From Opitutaceae bacterium UBA3033 (lineage in GTDB: Bacteria > Verrucomicrobiota > Verrucomicrobiia > Opitutales > Opitutaceae): a stretch of DNA of 53,020 nt. The number at the start of each line of letters is the position of its first letter. Position 1 is the first letter of the stretch. The notes below the pieces were generated by a model that was not told where the DNA came from, searched no databases, and saw only the letters and a program-made list of their open reading frames with translations. Where the stretch lies: positions 5,391 to 58,410 of the forward strand of contig DFDG01000055.1 of assembly GCA_002367815.1 (NCBI GenBank). Direction: 5' to 3'. Both the position numbers and the translations under genes were made by a program. Shown here one piece after another: positions 7,618 through 15,840 of the stretch.

Positions 7618-8234
7618 GAATACACGGATTTTTTTACGGCAGAATGTTCGGCCACCAATCGCAGGGCCTTTTGCAGCAAGGAAAGTCCGGGCTCCATCCG
7701 ATGCCACGGTGATGCCCCGGACGGATGCGGGAGAGGCACGCAATCGGCAGTATGGCCATCGTAAGTAATGGAAAACTGCTGCCCGATGGTCTCACTCAAC
7801 GGAGCAATGTGTATAAATTGGCTGATGGCCAACTTGCCCACTGGAAGCACCAGAGCCGGTTGCAACAGATCGAACTCACGCCTCAGCCAATGGGCACAGC
7901 TTTCAATCTCCTTCGGCGCAGGCACCCGATCACCGCCGGTCGGTTTCTTGCCCGGAAAGCACCGGCAAACCGCAGCAAAATATATCCGTTCCCGCACTTC
8001 ATCCTCCGTCCAACCCAGACCGGCCTGAAACCATTTGAAAAGCGTCTTTCCTGCGGTCCATGCAAACGGCCGACCCAGCTTGGGCTCCTTGTCACCCGGT
8101 GCTTGCCCCACCAACAGTATCCTACTCGTTATTGGTCGCCCAACCACCACTGGCTTATGCATCAGTGGGCATCGCCCGCACTGCTTAAGTGCGAGCAAAT
8201 GTTTTTCAATCGGTGATGGTTTGGATGGGGCCAC
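7614..8234 (-). CDS. Uracil-DNA glycosylase, family 4-like (Fe-S)
   Basis: DNA repair enzyme that removes uracil from DNA. It is 206 residues, starting with GTG at 8234. GQAPG at residues 43-47 is the water-activating/uracil-binding motif typical of families 4 and 5, and PLPHPSGASPWH near residue 170 is the leucine-loop motif. Cysteines at C19 and C22 (QCGRCPLM), with later ones in VCRCFPGK and ESCAHWL, fit a [4Fe-4S] cluster as in thermostable family-4 enzymes, though the spacing here has one extra cysteine. It is coupled to the downstream FKBP-type gene by ATGA overlap and follows the sugar-acid cluster on the same strand after a 68-base gap. Confidence 0.87.
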   Translation of the reverse strand: MAPSKPSPIEKHLLALKQCGRCPLMHKPVVVGRPITSRILLVGQAPGDKEPKLGRPFAWTAGKTLFKWFQAGLGWTEDEVRERIYFAAVCRCFPGKKPTGGDRVPAPKEIESCAHWLRREFDLLQPALVLPVGKLAISQFIHIAPLSETIGQQFSITYDGHTADCVPLPHPSGASPWHRMEPGLSLLQKALRLVAEHSAVKKSVYS

Positions 8235-8302
8235 AATTAACGGGATGTAGATCGAGTGCGTATTGGAAAGTTACAAAACAATCGCCACGTTTCCGAATCA
8301 AC

Positions 8303-9073
8303 TTAGCTCGATATCTGCCGGCGAATCCACCCCATCGCTTGATCAGCGGATCCCGCGGGGGTGGTGTGACCTCGAGGTTCAGGCAGCACGTGTAATTCCA
8401 CAGCTCCCGCACGTGACAGCAGATCATGCGTAACTTCGGCGATGCGATCCGCCAAGGCGATCGCGCAATCGGTGCCCACCCGAGCATCTTGATCACCGAT
8501 GACCATCCAGACCTGTTTCTGGGCGAGGTGGGCCGCGTGCGAAGTCAAAGCGAGCGTGCGGACCAGATAATTCTGCTCCGCCCCGTGAAATTCCCTTAAT
8601 GCCAAGAGATCCGTCACCGGTGCAAATGCAGCGATGCATTTTACCCGGGGATCAAAGGCGGCAAAGTGCATCGCCAGAAAGCCCCCGCGCGAGGTGCCGC
8701 AAACCGCCACCTTCGCCGCATCGGTGCGACCGTTCGCGATCAAATGGTCGAGCACATGCGCCAATCGCTGATTGCTTTCAGCCACGAAATTCTCTCCCGC
8801 ATCAGCGCGAAAACGCCAACCGTCCAACTGTTGAGGCTCACCCTCCCGGTGTTCCAAGCCATGACACGGCAGATCGATCGACACGCATTGCCAACCTTGA
8901 TGCGTCAGCGCGGTGCCGCATTGACGAAAATAATCACTAGCAAGCGTGCCCTCAATCGTGTTGGCCAAAATGAACAGGGTCGGCACCGGCGGGTTAGATT
9001 CGCAACCCCAAAGACCAAAGCGAACGCCTTGATCCGTCTCGCCTATCCGCAGCACTGGATCTGGGTTCTCCAC
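8303..9073 (-). CDS. Alpha/beta hydrolase (dienelactone-hydrolase/esterase-like)
   Basis: Serine hydrolase of 256 residues from GTG 9073, chosen because it lies four bases past the dehydrogenase stop and starts shortly before the first strand (VLRIGETDQGVRFGLWG). The nucleophile elbow is CGTSRGG (Ser128). The acid is most likely Asp196 in MVIGDQDARV, and the histidine is His236 in EPRGHTTPAG. The oxyanion region is FILANTIEG and GWQCVSIDLPCHG. There is no signal peptide, so it is cytoplasmic. As the last member of the sugar-acid cluster it may open a lactone or remove an acyl group, but this is inferred from position only. Confidence 0.82.
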   Translation of the reverse strand: MENPDPVLRIGETDQGVRFGLWGCESNPPVPTLFILANTIEGTLASDYFRQCGTALTHQGWQCVSIDLPCHGLEHREGEPQQLDGWRFRADAGENFVAESNQRLAHVLDHLIANGRTDAAKVAVCGTSRGGFLAMHFAAFDPRVKCIAAFAPVTDLLALREFHGAEQNYLVRTLALTSHAAHLAQKQVWMVIGDQDARVGTDCAIALADRIAEVTHDLLSRAGAVELHVLPEPRGHTTPAGSADQAMGWIRRQISS

Positions 9074-9077
9074 GCAA

Positions 9078-10094
9078 TTATTTCCCCGACAGCTGCTCGG
9101 CCGTGAGCTCGTTAAGCAGCGGCTCTTCATTGGTAAAGCATTCCAGATTCCGGGAAAAAATATCCCAGAGCCGCACCGCGAAATTAGGGCTCAAACTGGA
9201 GCCGGAAATATGGGGGGTGAATATCACGTTGGGAAATTTCCAAAGCGGATGATCCGGCGGCATCGGATAGTGGTAGTGCGTATCGAGTGCCGCACCCGCG
9301 ATCCACTTTTCCTGGAGGGCTTGGATCAGGGCTGACTCTTTGATGATCGGTCCGCGCGCCGGATTCAGCACGAACGCCCGACATGGCAACAGCTGCAATT
9401 CACGCTCACCAATCAGGCTCTCGGTCGATTTGTTCAAAGGCAGTCCAACGACCAGAAAATCGAGATCACGTAGAAACTCCATTTCCTCTCCAGGGCGAAA
9501 CACTTGATCGGGGAAAACTCCCTCGGGATCACCCGTGCCCGGCACTTGATAAATATTACGGGTGGGACCAACGCCATTACGCGTCATCACTTTTACGTGC
9601 AGTCCCATTTGGCGCGCAAGTCGGGCCGTTTCCCGGCCAATGCCACCATAGCCCCAGATACCCACGGTCTGGCCGCGAATCTCCCGCTGGAAAATGGCCG
9701 AGCGATCCCACACCGCGGCATCCTGGTTGCGGATCAACTGCCGACAATCACGGGTCAGATTGATCATCATTGCGATATTCCATTCGGCAATCGGCACATC
9801 AAAACAACCCCGGGCATTCGTCGCCCGAATACCGCGTGACGGTAGATCATGGGCATAGAGTTGGACGTAACCGGTGGACGCGATTTGCACCCATTTGACT
9901 GCTCGCAAGTCGGCGAAGTTGGTTGGCGGAAAAGTGCAAAACAATACTTCGACCTCCGCGATGCGGGCCGCATCCAATGGCCGGGTCTTTTCTTCCGGCG
10001 GATCGACAATATCGATATCGTAGAGCCCCGTTTTTTGGATCGCTGCCAATGCCGCCGGCACCACCGGCACATCAATCAACAATTTAAAGGCCAT
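9078..10094 (-). CDS. D-isomer-specific 2-hydroxyacid dehydrogenase family protein
   Basis: NAD(P)-dependent oxidoreductase interconverting a 2-hydroxyacid and a 2-oxoacid. It has 338 residues. The Rossmann motif GIWGYGGIG lies at residues 145-153, catalytic Arg247 is in NPARG, and catalytic His295 is in TPHISGSS. The glutamate of the usual triad, normally in DVFxxEP, is replaced: the aligned stretch reads DTHYHYP (residues 271-277), with Tyr276 where Glu is expected. The substrate is therefore uncertain. The start overlaps the stop of the enolase-superfamily gene (ATGA), and the hydrolase follows four bases later, so the three act together, presumably in sugar-acid breakdown. Confidence 0.87.
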   Translation of the reverse strand: MAFKLLIDVPVVPAALAAIQKTGLYDIDIVDPPEEKTRPLDAARIAEVEVLFCTFPPTNFADLRAVKWVQIASTGYVQLYAHDLPSRGIRATNARGCFDVPIAEWNIAMMINLTRDCRQLIRNQDAAVWDRSAIFQREIRGQTVGIWGYGGIGRETARLARQMGLHVKVMTRNGVGPTRNIYQVPGTGDPEGVFPDQVFRPGEEMEFLRDLDFLVVGLPLNKSTESLIGERELQLLPCRAFVLNPARGPIIKESALIQALQEKWIAGAALDTHYHYPMPPDHPLWKFPNVIFTPHISGSSLSPNFAVRLWDIFSRNLECFTNEEPLLNELTAEQLSGK

Positions 10095-11314
10095 CAGGTG
10101 GAAAGGATTTTTCCGGGCACGCTGTTAAACTCACCCGTGCCGGGCTGGAATGGATAACGCGCCTTGATCTCGTCCGTCAGGATAACGCCAAAGCCCGGAC
10201 GATCAGGCGGCAGGACATGGCCATCCTTTATGATCAAACCCCCATCGATCACATCGGCGTGCAGTCCGGCGTAGTCGGGCGCAATTTCGAGCATGCAAGT
10301 ATTGGGCGCAGCAAATCCGCAATGCACGTTTTGCATGAGTGAGCCGCCCGCTCCCCACGCATGCGTGGCTATCTTGCGGCCCTTCTCCGCCATCATCTTG
10401 GCCACGATCATAAACTCGCCGATTCCCCCAGTGAAGGATGCATCGGGCTGGCCGATATCAAAGCAGTCTTGCTCCGCAAAGACCTTCCATTCGTAACTCG
10501 CCGTCAGGCATTCGCCCCCGGCGATCGGCACTATGGTTGCTTTGCACAATTCCGCGTAGCCCCATGGGTCGGTGTAATGCAGCGGCTCTTCGAGAAAGAA
10601 AGGGGTGAACGGCTCGATCGCTTTCGCTACTGCCGTGGCCACTTCCAGTGTCCAGGTCGCACTCGCATTGTTCCCCATGTGACCATCCATCATCAGCCAA
10701 GCATCGTCGCCGGCGTGATTGCGCATGAAGGCCCATTTGTCCGCCTCAAAATCGGCCGCCGCCTGCGGGTCCATCGGCATATACCATTCCTTCCCGTGGT
10801 CGGAAGTAAAGCTACCCGCCCCCACTTTGATCCCCTTGAATCCCAAGGAAAAATAATGATCAATTTTGCCGGCCAACTTATCCTTGGGATAATTGCTCGG
10901 CCCGCCGGTAGCGTAGCAAGGCAGACGATCATACTTCGCCCCGCCCAACAAAGCATGCACCGGTTGATCAAGCAGCTTGCCCTTCAAATCCCACAATGCC
11001 GCCTCGATGCCATTGAGCACGATTGCTCCCAATCCCACGCGGCACCAGAAATTGCCGCAATGATACATCCGCTGCCAAAGCTCCGGAATGTTGTCCACGT
11101 TCTGTCCGATCAAAATAGACTTAAAAAACTCCACGATGGATGGTACTGTTTCCGGACAAAAATATCCCGCGTAGGTTTCACCGATCCCCGTGTGGTCGCC
11201 ATCCGTGATCACTTCGATAAACGCCGCACTGCGCAGTTTTCGCGCTTCACTCAAATAGGGGTCATTCGTGCATGGTCCCGTCAGGAGAATGGTGCGCACA
11301 TCGGTGATTTTCAT
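10094..11314 (-). CDS. Enolase-superfamily sugar-acid dehydratase (mandelate racemase/muconate lactonizing type)
   Basis: Mg2+-dependent enzyme that abstracts the proton alpha to a carboxylate; members next to 2-hydroxyacid dehydrogenases are often aldonate dehydratases. It has 406 residues from ATG 11314, two bases after the upstream stop. The N-terminal capping domain is followed by the barrel: Lys163 (GIKVG), metal ligands Asp210 (MMDGH), Glu242 (LEEPL) and Glu268 (GGECL), and His318 (THAWG) as general base. This arrangement fits the mandelate racemase or gluconate/galactonate dehydratase subgroup. The exact sugar acid cannot be read from sequence. Coupled by ATGA to the dehydrogenase gene. 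Confidence 0.9.
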   Translation of the reverse strand: MKITDVRTILLTGPCTNDPYLSEARKLRSAAFIEVITDGDHTGIGETYAGYFCPETVPSIVEFFKSILIGQNVDNIPELWQRMYHCGNFWCRVGLGAIVLNGIEAALWDLKGKLLDQPVHALLGGAKYDRLPCYATGGPSNYPKDKLAGKIDHYFSLGFKGIKVGAGSFTSDHGKEWYMPMDPQAAADFEADKWAFMRNHAGDDAWLMMDGHMGNNASATWTLEVATAVAKAIEPFTPFFLEEPLHYTDPWGYAELCKATIVPIAGGECLTASYEWKVFAEQDCFDIGQPDASFTGGIGEFMIVAKMMAEKGRKIATHAWGAGGSLMQNVHCGFAAPNTCMLEIAPDYAGLHADVIDGGLIIKDGHVLPPDRPGFGVILTDEIKARYPFQPGTGEFNSVPGKILST

Positions 11315-11318
11315 AATG

Positions 11319-12725
11319 TCATGCCCAAAGGTTGAGGAGGCGGCCCTCCCAATAAGAGGCAATCAAACACTCGGGAACTTCACTGCTTAAAAATTTCGTG
11401 AAGTAATTCAACTCCGGCGGGACTTGCTCACCATCGGGATCAACGATCCACAACAGATGCCTGGGCTCCAAACGGCGTAAAGTTTCGCCGGCAAATGCGG
11501 ACGCCTCGGCCCGTTTTGGCGGGCAGTGACGGGCCACCACCAGCGCCGTCCACATGAACCGCGCCAGACAGTCACCGTAAATCCAGGATGAGGCAAATGA
11601 CAGCATGGGGTGTCCTCCAAACCATTCCTCGCGGGGCAACCGCTCCGTCATTTTGCAATGCCGCCAACTACGGTCCTTCGAGGACACCATGAACCAGTAG
11701 AGGTAGCCCCATTTGTCCCGATCGAAGCCCAGGGGTTGATCCTCCCACCACAACGCCAGCACCCGGCTCAGATCCTCGTTCGTGAATCGTTCGGGTACGC
11801 ATTCGTGGATAATGACCGCGGAAATCGCGGTGAACTGACAGTGTTGAATCTGCTCCCAATGTGCGAACTCCCCTTCCGCCACCTTGGCCCCGGCAATTTT
11901 ATCCCAAGGTTGGCTCTCATAGGAACCATCGCGAAACTGTCCGACGATATAGTCGAGCCGGCGGTGGGTCATCCACTTGCCCGTAAGCATGACATGCTCA
12001 TAGGCATCCAGATATTTTTGTTCACCCGACATTTTGTAAGCCGCCGCCACGATCGCGGCCATGATCGCATTGTAATCGGAGGGATCGGTCCGCATGCACC
12101 AATTGCCGCCGCTGCGATTGAAAATCGTGTAATCGATCGAAATCTGGTAATCCGCCACCGCCATGATCATGTCGCGAATTTCCGCCTGCTCTTCCGAGGT
12201 AGCAATCGGGAGGAAACTCAACCAACCCCACATGGCATGCAGGTATTGGTCTCCGGTGGTGTGCCCCGAATATTCGAAATGAAAGGGCTTGCCCATGAAA
12301 CCCCGCTGCCCCGCCTCGACCCCCAATTCAAAGACAATGCGCAACGAACGATAAGCGGACCGGGCCGCGGCCATCGCATCCGCTTCACCCGTGGCTTTGA
12401 ACCGGATGCTTTGCGCCGCCAGATGGCTACCGGACGCGGTAATGGAATTCTCGTTACTAAAAAAATCGGTGATCGATTTGAATTTGTGACCGAAGTTAAA
12501 GGAAAACTGATCCATCCCCTCAAAGTCTGTCGTGCGCACCTGCCTTAAACCCTCAGGGGCGACATAAGGCATGCACATCATGATACCACTGGGGTGCACC
12601 CGCGCCGCCGAGGTCACGCGCTCGATTTGCCTAATTTTCTCCTCCGGTGAAAGAGCAGCGAACTCCGGAAAAAGATCATTAATCGGATGTGCCGAAGCCG
12701 CTGGTTGGGTGTTGGGGGTAACCAC
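11319..12725 (-). CDS. Conserved protein, probable (alpha/alpha)6-barrel carbohydrate-active protein
   Basis: A 468-residue protein with no signal peptide that I do not recognise by name. The sequence is rich in Trp, Tyr and paired helices (YLHAMWGWLSFLPIAT, SDYNAIMAAIVAAAYKMSGE, SWIYGDCLARFMWTAL), as in six-hairpin glycosidases and DUF2264-type proteins. A histidine/aspartate-rich segment sits between helices (GKPFHFEYSGHTTGDQYLHA). It is the first gene of the minus-strand cluster with the enolase-superfamily enzyme, 2-hydroxyacid dehydrogenase and hydrolase, and is separated from the dehydratase by only four bases. A role in releasing or modifying a uronic-acid-containing sugar is plausible but unproven. 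Confidence 0.7.
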   Translation of the reverse strand: MVTPNTQPAASAHPINDLFPEFAALSPEEKIRQIERVTSAARVHPSGIMMCMPYVAPEGLRQVRTTDFEGMDQFSFNFGHKFKSITDFFSNENSITASGSHLAAQSIRFKATGEADAMAAARSAYRSLRIVFELGVEAGQRGFMGKPFHFEYSGHTTGDQYLHAMWGWLSFLPIATSEEQAEIRDMIMAVADYQISIDYTIFNRSGGNWCMRTDPSDYNAIMAAIVAAAYKMSGEQKYLDAYEHVMLTGKWMTHRRLDYIVGQFRDGSYESQPWDKIAGAKVAEGEFAHWEQIQHCQFTAISAVIIHECVPERFTNEDLSRVLALWWEDQPLGFDRDKWGYLYWFMVSSKDRSWRHCKMTERLPREEWFGGHPMLSFASSWIYGDCLARFMWTALVVARHCPPKRAEASAFAGETLRRLEPRHLLWIVDPDGEQVPPELNYFTKFLSSEVPECLIASYWEGRLLNLWA

Positions 12726-12793
12726 GGACTAAACGGATGAGCACGGAATCGACTCAAGGGAATCAGAAAAACCAAATTGTTAAGTGAAAACAT

Positions 12794-12828
12794 AAAAAAG
12801 CTGCATAGCGCCAAGGCGTTATGCAGCT
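12794..12828 (-). terminator. Rho-independent terminator after the RhlE-like helicase gene
   Basis: Read on the minus strand, a 14-base stem (AGCTGCATAACGCC with its complement, one G-U pair and a 2-base loop) is followed by six T residues. It lies 40 bases past the helicase stop. Confidence 0.9.
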
Positions 12829-12868
12829 GAAATAGTTAACGGAGATTCAGTAACCTGAATCCGAATTA

Positions 12869-14107
12869 TTACCGGCGACCACCACGGCCGCCACGGAAGC
12901 CCCCGCGTTGTTGCGGGTAATCACCATGAGCAGCTGCGCGGCCCCGGCTTTCGCGTTGTTCGGGCGGACGATCAGGCCGGGGCGTATAAGGACCGTAGGG
13001 AAAGCCGGCGAGTTTGAGCTCGGGAATCTTTGAACCGATGAAGCGTTGGATATCACGGATGTCTTTTTCGTTCTCAGGGGTGACCAGCGTGAAAGCATCA
13101 CCCACGGCCTGCGCGCGTCCGGTGCGACCAATGCGATGCACATAATCCTCCGGTTTCTCCGGTACATCGTAATTGATTACGTGGGAGACACCGGCAACGT
13201 CGATGCCCCGGGCCGCGATATCGGTCGCGACCATCACTTCGTATTTCCCCGACTTAAAACCATCGAGCGCTTCGATACGTTGATTTTGCGAGCGATTCGA
13301 GTGGAGCACGCCGACCGAATGATTGGCCGCCTTGAGGCGACGCGCGATCTTGTCGGCTCCATGTTTGGTGCGCGAGAAAATGAGCACGCTGTCAAAATCC
13401 GTCTTCTCCAACAGAGCGAGCAGCAGATCAAATTTTTGGTCATAGCCCACCGGATAAAGCGCATGCTTGACGGCCTCGTTGACCGTCCGGGCGATTCCCA
13501 CCTCGATGCGGCTCGGATTGCGCAATGCGAATGAGGCGATGGCCTGAATTTCAGGCGGCACGGTCGCGGAAAAAAGCAGGGTCTGACGCTCGCGCGGGCA
13601 CCGGGAAATGATGTCTTTGACCACGGGCAGAAAGCCCATGTCGAGCATGTGATCGACCTCGTCGAGGACGAGAGTGTTGATGTCGCGGAGATTGATCGTA
13701 CCGGCCTTGAGGTAATCCATCAGGCGACCGGGAGTGGCGGCAATGATGTCGACCCCACGGCTGAGTTCCTTGCGTTGGTTGCCGTAACCCACCCCGCCGA
13801 AAACGGCAACCGTGCGCAGGTCGGTGAAACGGGCGAAATCGCGAAAGGCAGTTTCGACTTGGGCCGCGAGTTCGCGGGTCGGCTCGAGAATGAGCACGCG
13901 GGTTTTGCCGTGACTCCCGAGACGAGTGAGAATCGGCAGCGCGAAGGCCGCGGTCTTGCCGGTGCCGGTCTGGGCGGAGCCGATGACATCGCCACCGGCG
14001 AGCACGAGTGGAATTGCACGCAACTGAATGGGCGTGGGATCAGAATAGCCGGCGGCTTGGACACCGCGGAGCACAGGTTCTGAGAGATTGAGAGCTTTAA
14101 AAGACAT
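12869..14107 (-). CDS. RhlE-like DEAD-box ATP-dependent RNA helicase
   Basis: Unwinds short RNA duplexes in ribosome assembly, RNA decay or cold adaptation. From ATG 14107 (MSFKALNLSEPVLRGV) it is 412 residues. Motifs in order: Q-motif around YSDPTPIQLRAIP, motif I AQTGTGKT (45-52), PTRELA, GG, TPGRL, motif II, SAT, then the C-terminal RecA domain with FSRTKHGAD, ARGIDV and HRIGRTGR. Motif II reads DEVD and not DEAD, a rare substitution that keeps the metal-binding acid residues. The tail is Arg/Gly-rich (GGFRGGRGGRR), as in RNA-binding RhlE proteins. A terminator follows. The 5' leader contains the hairpin GTCGGGA-GT-TCCCGAC, which could matter for temperature control. Confidence 0.93.
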   Translation of the reverse strand: MSFKALNLSEPVLRGVQAAGYSDPTPIQLRAIPLVLAGGDVIGSAQTGTGKTAAFALPILTRLGSHGKTRVLILEPTRELAAQVETAFRDFARFTDLRTVAVFGGVGYGNQRKELSRGVDIIAATPGRLMDYLKAGTINLRDINTLVLDEVDHMLDMGFLPVVKDIISRCPRERQTLLFSATVPPEIQAIASFALRNPSRIEVGIARTVNEAVKHALYPVGYDQKFDLLLALLEKTDFDSVLIFSRTKHGADKIARRLKAANHSVGVLHSNRSQNQRIEALDGFKSGKYEVMVATDIAARGIDVAGVSHVINYDVPEKPEDYVHRIGRTGRAQAVGDAFTLVTPENEKDIRDIQRFIGSKIPELKLAGFPYGPYTPRPDRPPEQRESRGRAAAHGDYPQQRGGFRGGRGGRR

Positions 14108-14225
14108 GATAATGGAGCGGGTCGGTTGATGTCGGGAGTTCCCGACCGAGGCGCGCGACCCGCGCGCCATTGGACAAGTAATATTGCCTGTCTTTACCCT
14201 GCGTAAAATGCAGGTGCTGTTAGAC

Positions 14226-14260
14226 AAAAAAGGACGGACCCCAATTGAGGGCTCCGTCCC
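14226..14260 (-). terminator. Rho-independent terminator after the RRM gene
   Basis: On the minus strand, GGACGGA pairs with TCCGTCC across a 14-base inner segment that can itself partly pair (CCTCAATTGGGG), followed by six T residues. It sits 33 bases downstream of the RRM protein stop. Confidence 0.85.
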
Positions 14261-14292
14261 TTGAAAATCGGTTTATTGGACCGGTGTAGGGA

Positions 14293-14685
14293 TTAGTAAC
14301 GACGCTCGCCACGATCGCGATCGCCACCGCGACCACCACCGCCGAAACCGCCACGACCACCGCCGCCGCCACCGCCGCCGCCGAAGCCACGACCGCCGCC
14401 GCCGCCGCCACCGAAGCCGCCACCTGGACGTTCTTCCTTGGGGCGTGCTTCGTTAACCGTCAATTGACGGCCATCGAGTTCGGAGCCATTAACTTTCTCT
14501 GCAGCTGTCTGCGCTTCTTCTGCTGTGCCCATGGTCACGAATGCGAAGCCACGAGGGCGACCAGTCATACGGTCCATTGCGACGTAGACGTCAGTCACAC
14601 TGCCATGCTGACCGAAGTGTGAACGGAGTTCGTCTTCAGTCGTCTTGAATGACAGGTTGCCGACATATAGTTTTGAATTACTCAT
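14293..14685 (-). CDS. Glycine-rich RRM-domain RNA-binding protein
   Basis: Single-stranded RNA-binding protein of 130 residues from ATG 14685. The RRM spans residues 4-80: RNP2 is LYVGNL (6-11) and RNP1 is RGFAFVTM (45-52), both with the aromatic residues that stack on RNA. The C-terminal 45 residues are almost all Gly, Arg and Phe (runs of GGGG with RG and RGG motifs), ending GERRY. This architecture matches the bacterial and cyanobacterial glycine-rich RNA-binding proteins, many of which are cold-induced. It is next to the RhlE-like helicase, itself with an RGG tail, so both may act in RNA handling at low temperature. A frame open further upstream adds 22 residues without family support. 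Confidence 0.92.
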   Translation of the reverse strand: MSNSKLYVGNLSFKTTEDELRSHFGQHGSVTDVYVAMDRMTGRPRGFAFVTMGTAEEAQTAAEKVNGSELDGRQLTVNEARPKEERPGGGFGGGGGGGRGFGGGGGGGGGRGGFGGGGRGGDRDRGERRY

Positions 14686-14879
14686 CTGATGATTCGAAGA
14701 TACACCGTCTGCTGCCAGTTCCGTTCCCACCGTGGGTTTCGAAATCATCACTAGAGCCTCTGCTCAGCTAACGACTCACCAGATCCTGTCATCTAACGCT
14801 TTCTCTATCGAGGGCGGCAGCAAGGCAGACCCCGGCTGATGACACAAGCTTAAACCCCGGGGGCTTATTCCCCGCCCTA

Positions 14880-15293
14880 TCAGATGGAATACTTGGCTTT
14901 GATATCTTCGGGCAAAGGAGTGGCCCGACCAGTGGCGAGAGTGACCAAGGTATAATCGCAATATCCATCACACACCCTTTTGCCGGTGGGCAATTTTTCG
15001 ATTTCAAAAGCCACCCGACAACCGGTTCCCGTGAAATGCATGATCCAGCAGCGCACCGTCATCCTGTCTCCCCACCCCAACGGTCGTTTGTATTGGATAT
15101 TCGCCGCCGCCATGAACCAGCCCAGGCCACGGGAAGCAAAATCCTGCATGGACATGCCGTAGCATCGCTCCATCTGGTCAAATCGCGCCGCCAGCATGTA
15201 GTCCAGATAACGCGTGCTGTGCACGTGTTGGTAAAGATCGATATCGTCGGGCCGGACCGATAACTCGGTCTCAAATTTGGAATAGACGTTCAT
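14880..15293 (-). CDS. Hotdog-fold acyl-CoA thioesterase (YbgC/4HBT-like)
   Basis: Cytoplasmic thioesterase of 137 residues, normal for the 4-hydroxybenzoyl-CoA thioesterase family. These hydrolyse short or aromatic acyl-CoA, or act on acyl-ACP. The N-terminal signature VRPDDIDLYQHVHSTRYLDYM fits the family pattern D-x-D-x-x-x-H-V-x-x-x-x-Y. The central helix follows (RFDQMERCYG), then strands YKRPLGWGDRMTVRCW and VCDGYCDYTLV. The substrate is not defined by sequence. It ends 195 bases upstream of the RRM start on the same strand, with no clear terminator between. Confidence 0.87.
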   Translation of the reverse strand: MNVYSKFETELSVRPDDIDLYQHVHSTRYLDYMLAARFDQMERCYGMSMQDFASRGLGWFMAAANIQYKRPLGWGDRMTVRCWIMHFTGTGCRVAFEIEKLPTGKRVCDGYCDYTLVTLATGRATPLPEDIKAKYSI

Positions 15294-15397
15294 GGGAGAG
15301 CGATAGAAATATGGGAAGGATTGGGGTTATTTATAATTTGGATCAAAGTGGGCGGCAAGCTGGCTCGCGCCGATGATCTGCCCGCAGCTAGGTTTAA

Positions 15398-15760
15398 TCA
15401 TTCCCGTAGACGCTCCAAGGCACGACGATCACGTTTGGTCGGACGCCCGGTCCCTTTCTCGCGGGCCAACAATTGCTGCACACGATGGGCTTGGGCTTTT
15501 TCGATTTCTTCCGGTGGCGTCAGGTCAGTGTAAAATTCTGGCACGAGCTTGGCCGCTACTCGTGACCCGGGTGCGGCGATCACACGCAAAGTGCGATCGA
15601 TCAGACCCTGCCTCACTTTGATCATGTCACCGACCTGCACTTCCCGCGCCGGTTTAATCGGCTGTTCATCAATCTGCACCGAACCGGCACGACAAGCCGC
15701 GGTGGCCAAAGCCCGGGTTTTAAAAAGCCGCACGCACCAGAGCCATTTGTCGATGCGCAT
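15398..15760 (-). CDS. S4-domain RNA-binding protein (HslR/Hsp15-like)
   Basis: Heat-shock protein of the Hsp15 type, which in E. coli binds stalled 50S subunits carrying a peptidyl-tRNA. From ATG 15760 it is 120 residues. The S4 domain is at the N-terminus: MRIDKWLWCVRLFKTRALAT, GSVQIDEQPIKPAREVQVGDMI. After it come VRQGLIDRTLRVIAAPGSRV and a highly basic C-terminus (GRPTKRDRRALERL), as in HslR. A GTG 21 bases upstream is an alternative start. The gap to the thioesterase is 104 bases. Confidence 0.9.
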   Translation of the reverse strand: MRIDKWLWCVRLFKTRALATAACRAGSVQIDEQPIKPAREVQVGDMIKVRQGLIDRTLRVIAAPGSRVAAKLVPEFYTDLTPPEEIEKAQAHRVQQLLAREKGTGRPTKRDRRALERLRE

Positions 15761-15840
15761 GCTGACGGGGGTAAAAGACACGGCCGCGAGTCTGGCTAAC
15801 CCGCGGCCGGAGGCAAATTGGATTTCAGGCGGTTCGAGCC

